A DNA stretch of 64,000 nucleotides. Source: Cranoglanis bouderius (Eukaryota > Chordata > Actinopteri > Siluriformes > Cranoglanididae). A model generated the notes under the pieces. It worked only from the letters and a program-made list of their open reading frames with translations, had not been told where the DNA came from and searched no databases. The stretch spans positions 6,429,300 through 6,493,299 of the forward strand of contig CM042558.1 in the NCBI GenBank assembly GCA_023630585.1. The letters are read 5' to 3'. Within the stretch, counting starts at the first letter, position 1; each line of letters starts with the position of its first letter. Below, piece by piece: positions 22,905 to 34,433 of this stretch. The position numbers and the translations under genes were made by a program.

Positions 22905-23067
22905 TGGTGGCTTAGTGGTAAAGCCTTTGAACTACAAATCCAAAGCTTGTGAATTCAAATCCTAGCACTACCAAGCTGACATGGTTGCTTCCTTGAGCAT
23001 GACCCTTAACCTTCAACTGCTCAGTTCAAAGTAAGTTGATTTGAATAAAAGTGTCAGGCAAATGTTG
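22905..23067 (+). repeat. tRNA-derived SINE
   Basis: A perfect polymerase III box A consensus word, TGGCTTAGTGG, lies at 22908-22918. A box-B-like word, gaattcaaatcc, lies at 22951-22962, 32 bases downstream. The body then reads 'cttgagcatgacccttaacc' and ends 'gtgtcaggcaaatg', both typical of fish tRNA-derived SINEs. Confidence 0.75.
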
Positions 23068-23117
23068 TGGATTATATTTTATACTGTACTTACCACGTAT
23101 TTTCAAGTCTTTTCAGG

Positions 23118-23401
23118 TAGGTGGCACAGTGGCACAGTAGGTGGAGTTGCTGTCTCACAGCTTGAGGGTCCCTGCTTCAATCCTGAGTTCATGTTACTAT
23201 CTGTGTGGAGTTTTGCATATTCTCCCCATGTTTGCATGGGTTCCTCTGGGTTTTCCAGTTTCCTCCGACCTCCCAAAAACATGCCAGTAGGTGAACTGGC
23301 TAAATGTTTTCCCACCTCACTCCCAGGATAGGCTCTGGATCCAACATGATGCTGATCAGGATAAAGCGGTTGCTGAAAGTGAGTGAGTGAGTGAGTGAGT
23401 G
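23118..23401 (+). repeat. SINE-like dispersed repeat with (GAGT)n tail
   Basis: It has the same block order as the copies at 3.2, 27.5 and 32.6 kb: a 'gtggcacagtgg' head, 'ctccccatgtttgcatggg', 'cctcccaaaaacatgccag', 'ggctctggatcc', 'gataaagcggttgctgaaa' and a GAGT tail. Confidence 0.7.
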
Positions 23402-23620
23402 AGAGTATTTACTGCAAATGTACTCTGCTGGAAAATGATCAAGAAAATTTATAGAATATTAAAGGCAACATACAATGATATAATGCAAAAGTACAATAAT
23501 CACCTGTAAATATATGACAGTATTTTACAACTATATACTGTAAATTTACAGTGCATTTCTGACAACTCTGCTGCCAGTAAATTATTGTAAATTTGACATT
23601 TTTTTATATTGTAATTTTTT

Positions 23621-24814
23621 TTTAATGGAGTAGTGCTAAGTAGAAAAAAAAGTTATTGATGCATACTGTTGCGGTGATACATTAAAACTGACATTCTGTG
23701 CAAAAGCCTAAAGTTGGAAGGTTTATGAAATGTATCTCTGTTTTGTCCAATAATAATCATGAGCAAAGTGTGCACCTGCTGTAACCTGAGAGAGCCACAA
23801 CTAAAATACTAAAACACAGAAAAGCACTGGTCAGCACTGTTTTACTGCAGAACAGGGACCTAGGATGTGACATACATCAAGGACAGAGGTGCCTCAACAA
23901 GCATCAGTACCAGAGAAAAGGATGTAATTAAATCGCTTGTTCAAAAATTATCAGTGCTAGTGTGTGTGTGTGTGTTCTGGTGTAAGGGAGAAACAGTGTA
24001 TGTGTGTAAGAGAGCATCCAGACCTTAGTTTTCTTCATAACATCTGGTAACATCTGGCTGTCATTTGCTAACTAAATCCTTTAACAGCTGAGGCCTGTCG
24101 GGAGTGCATTAAACAGGATTGACCCGAGGCTTGTCCTCTCTCCAGTTCAAGCACACTGAGCTCAAGACCTTACACAGCCTTCCCAGAGACACACACCAGG
24201 CTTCTAACATTTGCTAGATAGTCTGGTACTTTTTGTCATAAAACTCAGCCAAAAACATGGCAAATGAAAAACCACAGACATTTCCCCATAACCTGTCAGC
24301 AAACATGCAAGATTATCACGTGTCCTCACTGTTTTCTTAATGTTTCCTTCCTATTTAATAACTTTTAAACATAGGGTTCCATTAACTCGCTCCAAAAAGC
24401 TTATTGTGTTAAATATTTCATTGTCATTTCTTTTTCAGTGCATGAAAATGCATACACATGGAAGTTGAGAGAGCCAATCAGATTGCAAACTTCAACATTC
24501 TGAAGGTTGTGGCCAGAAGATTGTACTGAAGTTATCAGATATGCTGTGTTCCATGGGCGGAGCATCTGAGGCTGAAACTAAAGGCCCTTTTATAATTCCA
24601 ATCCAAATACGCTTCCACTGCCGTTGGATTGTTGGAAAAACACTTCTGATAAAGAGCATGACATTTTGGAAAAGTCACTTGCTGCCCTCCACTGCTATTG
24701 GCCAGTAGAGACATGGAAATGAATAGGGGGTGGAAACCGGTGGGAGCTTCCAGAGTCTCGCACCCACTCCTCAAATGTGCTTATCACAGAAATTGTTTGG
24801 TCACAACAAATCTA
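23621..24814. other. Unassigned non-coding DNA
   Basis: No supportable gene or clear repeat boundary. Confidence 0.4.
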
Positions 24815-25280
24815 CACTGGCCAAAATGTTTATGGACACCTGACCATCACACCCATATGTGCTTTTTGAACATCCCATTCCAGATTTAGTCCCCCTTTAC
24901 TGTTATAATAACCTCCACTCTTCTGGGAAGGCTTTCCACTAGATTTTGCAGAGTGGCTGTGGGGATTTGTGTTCATTCAGCCACAAGAGCATTAGTAAGG
25001 TCAAGCACTGATGTTGGGTGAGAAGGTCTGGGGTGCAGTCGGCGTTCTAGCTCAACCTAAAGGTTTTCAGTGGGGTTGAGGTCAGGGCTCTATGCAGGCT
25101 ACTCGATTTCTTCCACTCCAATGTTGGCAAACCATGTCTTCATGGAGCTCGCTTTGTGCACAGAGGCATTGTGATGCTGGAACTGGTTTAGGCCTGTTAG
25201 TTCCAGTGACGGGAAATTGTAATGCTACAAAATACAAACACACATATGGATATGATGGTCATACTTTTGGTCATATAGTG
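24815..25280 (-). mobile_element. Tc1-like deletion derivative
   Basis: It is flanked by TA (24813-24814, 25281-25282) with ends CACTGGCCAAAAT and the inverse TTTTGGTCATATAGTG. The interior is the reverse orientation of the copies at 20.2 and 57.9 kb, with the transposase C-terminal region readable on the - strand in broken frames. Confidence 0.82.
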
Positions 25281-25349
25281 TATCACTCCTAAATACATTT
25301 TCCTCTTATATATTTATATCAGGCTCTCTCATTCTCTGACTCCCATTTG

Positions 25350-25351
<2 letters not shown>

Positions 25352-25400
<49 letters not shown>
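25352..25400. repeat. (CT)n microsatellite
   Basis: About 24 CT units, directly visible. Confidence 0.97.
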
Positions 25401-25403
<3 letters not shown>

Positions 25404-26211
25404 CCCAACTCATAAACATCATACTGAGTGCCACTTAGTACTCAAGGGGCTTTATATCAGCCCTTGATGGATATGAGCTGTGTGCACACCCTGATCCACC
25501 AAAGCCTGATTCAAGATGGTGTATTGGTAAGGTTTTGGTAGGTGAATGTTAGGTGTATTAATGGCCATGTGCACATGTATGTTTTGTTGTATGTTTGTGA
25601 TGTACAAAATTGAATATACTTTATGGGCTAAAAGAATGGCAATTCATCACTCCAATAAAATGCTTAAAATCTTATTCCTAAATTTGTACACAATGATATT
25701 TGGGATAAATTGGATAAATGGGTCAAAATTGGGATAAGATCCTATTATTTGCATTCCGAGAGGTGCCCCTTGGCCTCCAAGGTGCAGAAGCCTCGAGGTG
25801 TGTTGGACGTGATTACCCTAAAACTTCGAGGATGAGCCGACACCCAGTAACAATTACTTTCAATAAATCCTTGACCAGACTCCACATGCTGGGTTATTTA
25901 TAATGGGCTACAGGCTGCAACATTCCTTTAATCCAGCTCTGAGAAAAAATATAGTCTTGAATCATACTTTTTATATGTTTTCTATTAGATGATGTGATTG
26001 TGAATAATTTTCTTCAGATGAGGGTGCAGCAAAATCGGCAACATCCTCAACTCGGTCAAAGCAATCCCGTTTTATTTAAATAGACAACAGTAAGTCATGT
26101 GCTTTCACGAAAGCTCAGAGTTTGGCTGGGTTGGCTCCCAGAAGCAGTTCTGTTGACGTTTAATGTGTACTACTAGAAGAAAAATAGCAAGTGTTTAAAG
26201 TGCCAAATCTA

Positions 26212-26216
<5 letters not shown>
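25401..26216. other. Unassigned DNA including a POU-octamer stretch
   Basis: No gene is supportable. At 25735-25920 there is a low-repeat stretch with an exact octamer ATTTGCAT at 25747-25754 and TAACAATTAC further on. A regulatory role is only a possibility. Confidence 0.3.

Positions 26217-26271
<55 letters not shown>
26217..26271. repeat. (GT)n microsatellite
   Basis: About 27 GT units, directly visible. Confidence 0.97.
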
Positions 26272-26272
<1 letters not shown>

Positions 26273-26891
26273 TGCATAGTGAGAGGTAATGATGAACATT
26301 ATTAGGTTGTGGAAGCTGACATGTGGTTTGTCTGTCAAACAGCTACGTACAGTCATTGAAATTATTTGGACTCAGGTTATTGGTGTACTGTAGTTATGCA
26401 GAGATTTGATTGTGTATCAAACTGTCCATCAGAAATCTTAAAGAGCATGTGCTATCCATTTTTAGTCTATATAATGAGTGATGAAAGTGTGACTTATTAG
26501 TTAGTGTGTATGAGGGTCATGGCTTTTGCCTGTTGGTTATAATTTAAATTTTATATTTGGCCACAGAATAGGCTTTTGCCTGGAGTGGCAACATGGCACA
26601 TGCCTTGACAAACACAACTGATCACATTATAGCAGAGGTGAGGAAGATTTTGGTGAAAGTGATAGTATATGGGTGATAGATATTCAACCCAGGTTCTAAT
26701 AAGTGAGATGATTTCAGCAGTAGGAATACATCCAGTAGGAATTTTAGACCCTCTGACCAATTAAAGCACTGGGCCTCCTGCTTTGGCCAGGTTTAATTCT
26801 CCTGATCATTTTTGGTTCCATAAGGTCCCCTTAAGTTCATGTCTACTCAGAATCCTTGGAATCAATCCCACCCTGTCCCCTTTATGACACC
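26272..26891. other. Unassigned non-coding DNA
   Basis: No supportable gene. Confidence 0.4.
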
Positions 26892-27017
26892 TGTTACGAC
26901 CCAGTCTAGGGTTAGGTCGCACAGCGTAAATAAAGGCACGGGGTAATGAAAGGTGGAATGAAAAGTATGTGGTGTTTGAAATACCAGGAATGAGACACAG
27001 GAGTAGCTCTCAAAGGA

Positions 27018-27104
<87 letters not shown>

Positions 27105-27341
27105 GGTATTTACAAGGTATATACACATGTGCTGTACGCCACAGATTAACCGGAGAACTTCAGGGTGGACCAAGGCCAAAACAACAAACAAAAACTACTG
27201 TTAAGGAAAACTAACTTACCTACACAGAGAAACATAAACAAAAGACAAGTAGCTTCCCTAAACTCACTTACCAAAAACAAAAAAGACAAACCCACACCCA
27301 ACAAAAATAGCAGTCACACCCCTACTACCAAAAATTTGTGG
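26892..27341. repeat. Unclassified dispersed repeat containing (TA)n
   Basis: The left edge 'tgttacgacccagtctagg' resembles the start of fish LTR-type repeats, and the segment after the TA tract ('ggtggaccaaggccaaaac') looks like common fish repeat DNA. The (TA)n tract is at 27019-27101. No matching right end or coding region was found, so the class is uncertain. Confidence 0.35.
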
Positions 27342-27510
27342 AGATCCTCTCATTCACTTATTTTCAGTAAGCGCTTCATCCTGGTCAGGGATTTATTTCT
27401 GCCAAGCAAGTACTGTCTAATTCCAATGATCCTCTAAAATACATACTGATTTTTTATTCTAACGAATTAAAAATTAATTGTAATACATTTTAATACCTAT
27501 ACATTTGGAC

Positions 27511-27705
27511 AGGGTATCACAGTGGTACAAAGACTAACGTTGCCACCTCACAGCTCCAGAGTCCCTGGTTTGATCCTGATTTCTGGTTTCCTCCCACTGT
27601 CCAAAAACTTGCCAGTATGTTGACTGGCTATACTAAATTGCCGCTGTGTGTTTGTGTGTATTTGCTCTGCAATGGACTGGCATCTCATACAGCAGTGAAG
27701 TGTAT
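27511..27705 (+). repeat. SINE-like dispersed repeat, 3' truncated
   Basis: It has the head 'gtatcacagtggtac', then 'cacctcacagctccagagtc', 'ggtttcctcccactgtcc' and 'gcaatggactggcatctc', in the same order as the copy at 23118. Confidence 0.65.
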
Positions 27706-27878
27706 CTTGACCTCCAGTATTCAACACTTCAGTCTATAGTTGTGTTAAAGGAAATTGGCTGCTGTAGGGAGTGCTGCTGAGAGGGAACGCATTTCTTCTA
27801 AGCTTTATTAAATTCTTAGAAGAATTTCTGAGGGGGGATGGGGGGGGATTGTGGAGGATGGATTAGGCTTTCACAGTA

Positions 27879-29310
27879 CAGTGCTGTGAAAAAGTATTTG
27901 CCCCATCCTGATTTCTTCTGTTTTTGTTTATATCTCATACTAAATAATTTTAGATCTTCAAATGAAAAACAAAGGCAACCTGAGTAAACACACAATACAG
28001 TTTTTATTTATTTATTTTTTTTTATTGAAGCAAAAAGTTATCCAACACCTGTCACCAATGTGAAAAACTAATTGCTGCCTTAAACTTAAACTCTGGTTGT
28101 TCCACCTTTAGCAGCAATAACTGCAAACAAATGCTTCCGATAACTGGAGATCAGTATTTCACTTACTTCTAGGACTAGGATTTACTCCTATGCTTTGGAT
28201 CATTGTCTTGCTGCATAATCTTGAGTTTCAACTTACGGACTGAAGACCACACATTCTCCTTTAGGATTCTCTGGTGGAGAGCAGAATTCATGTTTCCCTC
28301 AATTATTGCAAGTTGCCCAGGCCCTGAAGCAGCAACGCATCCCCACACCATCACACTGCCACCACCATTGACCGTAGGTATGATGATCTTTTTGTGGAAT
28401 TCTGTGTTTGGTTTACACCAGATGTAACGGGACCCCTGTCTTCCAAACAGTTCCACTTTCAACTCATCAGTCCACAGAACATTCTCCCAAAAGGTTTGAG
28501 GATCATCAAGGTGTGTTTTGGCAAAATTCAGACGAGCCTTAATGTTCTTCTGGGTTAGCAGTGGTTTTCTCCTCACCACTCTTCCATGGATGCCATTTTC
28601 CCCCCAGTGTCTTTCTGATAGTGGAGTCATAAACAGTGACCTTTATTGATGGAAGAGAGGCCTGTAGGTCCTTTGATGTTGTCCTTGGCTCTTTTGTGAC
28701 TTGCTGGATGAGTCGGTGCTATGCTCTTGGACAAATTTTGGAAGGTCAGCCACTTCTGGGAAGGTACTACTGTGCTGAGTATTTCCATTTGGAGATAATG
28801 GCTCTCACTGTGGTCATTTGGAATCCCACAGCCTTTGTAATAGCTTTGCAACCCTTACCAGACTTATGTATTTCAATCGCCTTCTTCCTCATCATTTCTG
28901 GAATTTCTTTCAATTTTGGTATAGTGTGTTATAGTGTATGCGTTATAGTGTATAGTGTGGGTAAGACCTTTTAACCAACCTTTTGCTGTTGAAAAAGTTC
29001 TAAAAGTGTTTATTTGATTGAACAGGGTTTGCAGCAATCAGGCCTGGTTGTGTCTAGTCCATCTGAACCCCATTATGAATGCAGTTTCATAGATTTGGGG
29101 AATTAGTAACTACACGAGCAAATACATTTTCCCACAGGCACAGTTGGTATTGGATAACTTTTTTGCTTCACTAAATAACATTATCAGTTATATACTCAGG
29201 TTGTGTTGTGTTTACTCATGTTTTATCTTAAATTTTGTTTTAATTTCTGAAACAATTTAGTATGAAAACAGAAGAAATCAGGATGGGGCAAATACTTTTT
29301 CACAGCATTG
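27879..29310 (-). mobile_element. Tc1-like element, TA-flanked
   Basis: TA dinucleotides at 27877-27878 and 29311-29312 flank termini CAGTGCTGTGAAAAAGTATT and its near-exact inverse. The element is 1432 bases and carries a broken transposase on the - strand. A truncated relative lies at 12655-13311 on the other strand. Confidence 0.9.
28175..28851 (-). pseudogene. Tc1-like transposase, frame-broken and C-terminally truncated
   Basis: The N-terminal DNA-binding region is in a separate, damaged frame (28851-28627). The larger frame (28630-28175) begins near 'TPLSERHWGENGIHGRVVRR' and carries 'ENVLWTDELKVELFG' (first catalytic Asp), 'GGGSVMVWGCVAASGPGQL' and 'IMQQDNDPKHRSKS' (second Asp), then stops. 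The segment that should hold the catalytic Glu does not follow in any frame. Confidence 0.82.
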
Positions 29311-29512
29311 TATATGTTTGCTTACACATTAGTTTACATGCATTACATGGCTACAATTTCAGTAGCATTGAATTTGAGCCAACTTTAAGGCTTACGAAGG
29401 CTACACAATTTAGAAACCTTAACTGTTCTAGGGTTGTTCCATTGGGGAAAACCTGAAAGTTTCTCTGTAAGTAATACAACACTACAGACTATCATGAAGG
29501 ATTCTAAGTAGA

Positions 29513-29921
29513 ACACTGCAAAAAAATATCATAGAAAGTTAGAAGAGGATATCCTGAATATGAGATAATGTATCTAATATTTCTTATTATAAGATTATTG
29601 TAAATGAAATATAAGCTTATTCAGCATGTTTCTGACACTTACATTTCAAACTTTAATTTGCTTATTGTCTTGGCAGATCATTTTGCTTCTTTCTTGAAAT
29701 AAATACTTAAAATATCAATAGAACAAGACTATTTCAAGCATGAAATTAGCAAAAATAAATGTCCAGAATTGGGGTTAATAGTTATATATTTGGTTTACTG
29801 TAATCTTATAATAGGAAATAATAGATGAATTTGATCATGCTGAAGATATTTTCACTTGCTAAGATCTCATAATTATGTATGATGGATCTCCCAGTAAGTA
29901 TTTTTTTCCCCTAAGAGTGTA
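29513..29921. mobile_element. Non-autonomous element with ACACTGCAAAAAA-type end
   Basis: The left end 'acactgcaaaaaaatat' and right end 'atttttttcccctaagagtgt' are roughly inverted. Interior words recur at about 16052-16165. There is no coding capacity. Family assignment was not possible. Confidence 0.45.
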
Positions 29922-30703
29922 GTATTAGTGTCATCTTTTATCAAAAATTAATAATACTTAGTTGATGCTTGCTGTCCAAGAACACATTATTGCAAAGAGA
30001 TTTTATTTATTTATTTATTTAGAAATTCTCAAAATAATAAGGAAAGTGATATTGTCTATGAAATATACAAAATATTTCAGAAAATTGTATTAAATTATTT
30101 AAAAAAAAAAAAAAAAAAGGGAGTAAATAAGTTATCATGGTCCGGATCGGACCCCACTGTTCTCCACCCCCTTAGTGAAATCTGTCTGAAGTCGCTTAGA
30201 CGTTTTAACACTGATTATCTTCTGGAACTCGAATGAAGCCGCAGCTGTCCGTATTTCCAGGAGGATTTCAGAGAGTTTAAAGGAAACAATTCACTTAGAG
30301 GAAAAGGGTTTTAATTTATAATCTTAACAACAAAAGACCTGGCAGAAAGCTGGAACTGTAGATTTATCCTGTAATTGCAGGTCTAAAGCAAGACCTACAT
30401 GGCTTCTGTCAAAATAATAAAAAAAAATATATATATATATATACTAGTTCTATCTGAGCTCTTAGCATTACTTCTAAAGAGTTTAAAAAGGGTTAAGAAA
30501 TGTTTGATCTTAGCTTAATGTAAACGTCTGCTTACTGAGGCTCAGGCTGAGAAACAAAACGAGTGAATAATGAATCTTTCATGCAGAGAAGCTCGCTGTC
30601 CTTCACACACACACAGATAACACAGCATTCCATAGCTACCAGTAATATTATACTGCTCTGTCTAAACCATAGTTTCACTGCTTTGTGACTAACATTTGTA
30701 GCG

Positions 30704-30707
<4 letters not shown>
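29922..30707. other. Unassigned non-coding DNA
   Basis: No gene is supportable. It includes an A homopolymer near 30101-30118 and an interrupted palindrome, ggtccggatcggacc, near 30140. Confidence 0.4.
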
Positions 30708-30767
<60 letters not shown>

Positions 30768-31022
30768 CGCATATGTGTTTAATTGTTGCTCTCTGTGTGT
30801 TGTTTGTGTTTAGTTGTTGCTATGTGTGTTTGTGTGTTTGTTCAGTTGCCACTGTGTGTGTGTGTGTTTAGCTGTTACTCTGTGTGTTTGTGTGTGTGTG
30901 TGCTTGTGTGTGTGTTTAGTTGTTACTGTGTATGTGTGTGTTTAGTTGTTGCTCTGTGTGTGTTTGTGTGTCTGTGTGTGTGTGTGTTTGTGTGTGTTTA
31001 ATTGTCACTCTGTCTGTCTGTG

Positions 31023-31060
<38 letters not shown>

Positions 31061-31190
31061 TGTGTGTTTAGTTGTTACTCTGTCTGTCTGTGCATGTGTG
31101 TTTACTTGTTGTTTTGTGTGTGTTTGTGTGTGTATGTATGTGTGTGTCAGTTTAGTTGTTGCTCTGTGTATGTGTTTAATTGTCGCTCTA

Positions 31191-31229
<39 letters not shown>

Positions 31230-31264
31230 TGTCAAATACTGTCAAATATTCCTATCATCCCCTG

Positions 31265-31325
<61 letters not shown>

Positions 31326-31337
31326 CACACACACAAA
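30708..31337. repeat. GT-rich minisatellite followed by inverted (CA)n
   Basis: A pure (GT)n run (about 30708-30764) leads into degenerate GT-rich units with the recurring words 'gtttagttgttgctctg' and 'gtgtttgtgtgt' up to about 31225. After a non-repeat spacer of about 40 bases comes (CA)n (31266-31335). The GT and CA arms are complementary. Open frames through here are repeat artefacts. Confidence 0.9.
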
Positions 31338-32604
31338 CGCGCGTATTTATGATAGAGTCTGTTAGGCAGAGCTAAAACCAGGTGAGCGCCACATTGTCTC
31401 CAATTATACAGCAAATACGCCACCTACTGACTCCTGCTCGCCAAAACAATAAAAAATACAATGATTTTTATTTCTATATAACAGCTTTTAATAGATAGAA
31501 TAGAGAATATAATACTACATATATACACTGTTTTATAAGAAGGCAGCACAGTAACAAAAATATATAAAAAATACAAACAAGCAAAATTCAAATAAGTATG
31601 AAATACAAATGTTAAATATATCAATGAAGAGGGTTCTTTTAGTAATATTTTACCAATAATGCTAATAAATTCTGGGAGCATTAAAATGGAAAATAAAGCC
31701 TAAAGACAATTATCTATATGAGTGTTTCAAACAATTATAGATGCACAACCCCAATTACATCAACGTTAAAAAATATCAGTGTTATGTACATTTAAATGGA
31801 AGTGTGTACGTGGACATAGAGGAGGAACCTTATGAGAGTTATAGTGATATGATAGTTAACCTTATGAACCTTATAGGCAGTGGACTGTCTGGTATTTTTG
31901 TTAATGGAAATTTCAGCCCATTAAGCTATATTTGAGAGCTAGTATTTAATTTTTTTTTTTTTTTTTTGTCTCTGCTCTCCTACAAATAGACTAAAGATAT
32001 CAAAGCACCAATCAAATCCTCAAGTTATAAACTAGAATTAATAAACTGCTTGTCGCTTGGTGGTTCCATCAAGGGGGCATCTTTACCTTTAATATGTGTC
32101 TTTCACTTGGAAGTGTGGATATAATGTACCTTTAATAACAATTGAAGGTGCGTAATTAGTTTTATGTTTAAAGGAACACTACATTTAGCTAAAAGATACA
32201 TACTAAAGGGATAGAGTGTGTGACGGTACTGTGCCAGCAACAAGGAAAATGACAGTTAAGTAGTTTACTTGTTTAGTAGTTAAGTTAATTTTTGAGAGCA
32301 TTAACATTTGAGAGTATCAGGCTAACAGATTTAACTAACTATCCTTTTATGTGAGAGAAAAATCAGTGGGATTGGAGTTCAGTTAGGGCAGTGGATATGG
32401 GTTTTAGTAGCCTGATGGTCTTAGTTAAGACTGTCCTCATTAGTTTATAGTAACAAATTAATCATTTCTTCAGAATATTTTCTTCAGCCTATTGAAGGTT
32501 TGACTTTTTTTTTTTTTTCTTTTTTTTTTTTTGGTCATCACTGGCACTACTCAGCGGTAAGGCATCCTGAAAAGCACATAAGACACAATCATTATATGTA
32601 ACCA
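31338..32604. other. Unassigned non-coding DNA
   Basis: AT-rich with long T homopolymers near 31950 and 32505-32533. No gene is supportable; a 64-codon open frame at 31741-31935 shows no recognisable family. Confidence 0.4.
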
Positions 32605-32856
32605 GTTCTCTGGTTTCCTCCCACCTCCCAAAAAATAGGCCAGCAAGTGAATTGGCTTGTCTAAATCATATAGGTGAGAGTGAGTATGTGAATGTGTGTG
32701 CATGTGTGTGTGAATGTGTGTGTGCATGATGCCCTGTGATGGACTGGTGAAAAATGGGACATCCAGTGTGTATCCACACTCTTGGGGTCCACTGTGACCC
32801 TGACTAGGATAAAGTAATGATTGAATGAATGATTGAATGAATGAATGAATGCACAT
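32605..32856 (+). repeat. SINE-like dispersed repeat with GAATGA tail
   Basis: It shows 'ctggtttcctcccacctccc', 'gaattggcttgtctaaat', 'gatgccctgtgatggactgg', 'gataaagtaatga' and GAATGA repeats in the order seen in the other copies. Confidence 0.65.
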
Positions 32857-32907
32857 AGATTTCACCAGAATGTTGCCAGATGTTCATTCACAATAGGCTT
32901 TTATCTT

Positions 32908-33125
32908 CCATCCATCCATTTTCCATGAAGCTTATCCTACACAGGGTAGGGAGCCTGAAGCCTAACCCAGGGGACTCAGGGCACAAGGTGGGGGACACAC
33001 TGGACAGGGTACAATCACACACACATTGACACACTATGTACAATTTGGAAATGCCAATCAGCCTACAATGCATGTCTTAGACTGGGGGAGGAAACTGCAG
33101 TACCCGGAGGAAACCCCGAAACTCT

Positions 33126-33128
<3 letters not shown>
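32908..33128 (-). repeat. SINE-like dispersed repeat, reverse orientation
   Basis: It is the reverse complement of the family at 21157, with shared blocks including 'gcctacaatgcatgtctta' and 'acccggaggaaacc'. A (CA)n microsatellite (about 33128-33180) replaces its head. Confidence 0.7.
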
Positions 33129-33180
<52 letters not shown>

Positions 33181-33182
<2 letters not shown>

Positions 33183-33766
33183 GCAGAGGCGGGAGGCCTT
33201 TGTTTATCAAGTCTTGGGGTACACTTGTATTCATGAGACTCCCATAGTGACATGAAGAATTAGTAGAGCAGGAAGTGTGTGATGAAGAGTTTTAGTTTTA
33301 ACCACGGGGAGGCAGTATTGCGTTAGGAACGAATACAAACAATCAAAAAAAAAAAAAAAAAAAATGACCTAGCAACTTTTCCAGAACTACACAACAAAAT
33401 ATTATAACGTCTGTTTTTCTGCGTATATAAACCATAAATTATACAGAAAATTAAAGCTCGCAGTGTTTATTACCGAGGAAAGTTAGACAAAACACAGAAT
33501 AAGAAATACGTATTTAAAAAACAAACAAAAAAAAAAACGTTCTCTCCTTTTTTTGTTGCTTTTTTTATCTGAATAAGTTACATTTTTCTTCATTTCATAG
33601 ACAAAAACACACAGAGATGTAATTTTAGCACAGACTCTTGGCTTCAACGATTTAGAGCACATTAACAAATGGTTGCTTACATGATTGAAATACGTTATTT
33701 CATATTTTTTGTAGTTCACAGTGGACTCGCTATAAACGAAGTAAGAAGCCATTAGTAAGCTAGCTC
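33181..33766. other. Unassigned non-coding DNA
   Basis: It has an A-rich tract at 33345-33363 and AT-rich sequence; no supportable gene. Confidence 0.4.
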
Positions 33767-34049
33767 GTGTACTCTCAGTGAGCACTATTACGCTTTTGGG
33801 AAAACAAACAAACAAACAAACAAACAAACTATATTCATGCATTTATTAATTGATTAAATAAATAATATATATTGAATTGTTACATGTAATTAAATAATAT
33901 ACATTTTGTATTCAATGAATGTATATACAAAAAATGCATTATTTATTAAATAAATCCGAAATAAATATTATTTATTTAATAAATAATTAAATAATACATC
34001 TCATAATCTATATCCCATAAGCGAACACATAGTGCTCACTGAGAGTACA
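33767..34049. mobile_element. MITE-like element with perfect 20-base inverted ends
   Basis: The word gtgtactctcagtgagcact at the left recurs exactly inverted at the right end (about 34030-34049). The similarity continues imperfectly further inward. The centre holds an AAAC run and very AT-rich sequence built of TTTATTAAATAAA words. It lies 0.9-1.2 kb upstream of the inferred dlx3b transcription start. Confidence 0.6.
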
Positions 34050-34060
34050 CATGACCTAAT

Positions 34061-34360
34061 TTCCAAATATCACAATAAGCCTGTACTGCCAGTTTCCCCT
34101 TGACCAGCACTCTGCGTAAAACTACCAAAGTACCAAAGGTTAAGACGCCTCAGGTGCCTCGGTGTAGAGGAATGCCCCACTGGCCTTCAGGCTTTTACTG
34201 CCTGTTGTCTTTTACCATTAAACCAGAATCTCGAGTCGTCTTTGAATAAGAACAGAAAAAGGCAGGCGCTATCACAATGTTGGCGCTTGTCCAGGCGACC
34301 AGTCCTCCTGAATATTTATGTGAATGGAAACTGAATTAGAAACAAAAGCAAGAAACGTAT
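34061..34360 (+). promoter_or_regulatory. Candidate proximal enhancer of dlx3b
   Basis: This low-repeat island lies about 0.6-0.9 kb upstream of the inferred start of dlx3b. It contains TCF/LEF-like words (accaaagg at 34132-34139, ctttgaa at 34240-34246), a SOX-like acaatg (34274-34279) and an AP-2-like gcctcaggtgcc. These are short words that occur by chance. The call rests on composition, position and clustering and needs cross-species comparison. Confidence 0.35.
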
Positions 34361-34402
34361 GGAGAACTCGTGTATTATCCAATTTTAACACAACCCGACG
34401 AC

Positions 34403-34433
<31 letters not shown>

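Larger units (their letters stand above)
22555..23620. repeat. ACTGTAAATTTACAGT-type repeat split by SINE insertions
   Basis: Left (22555-22690) and right (23490-23615) segments share many CTGTAAAT/TTTACAG words typical of a fish palindromic MITE. The two SINE-like copies lie between them. That they form one interrupted element is inference. Confidence 0.4.

Noticed and set aside
30783..31375. Long open frames of Val-Cys and Thr-His repeats
   Set aside because: They are translations of GT/CA microsatellite DNA with no coding character.
31741..31935. 64-codon open frame with a regular-looking composition
   Set aside because: No recognisable domain, splice context or flanking gene; expected by chance at this length.
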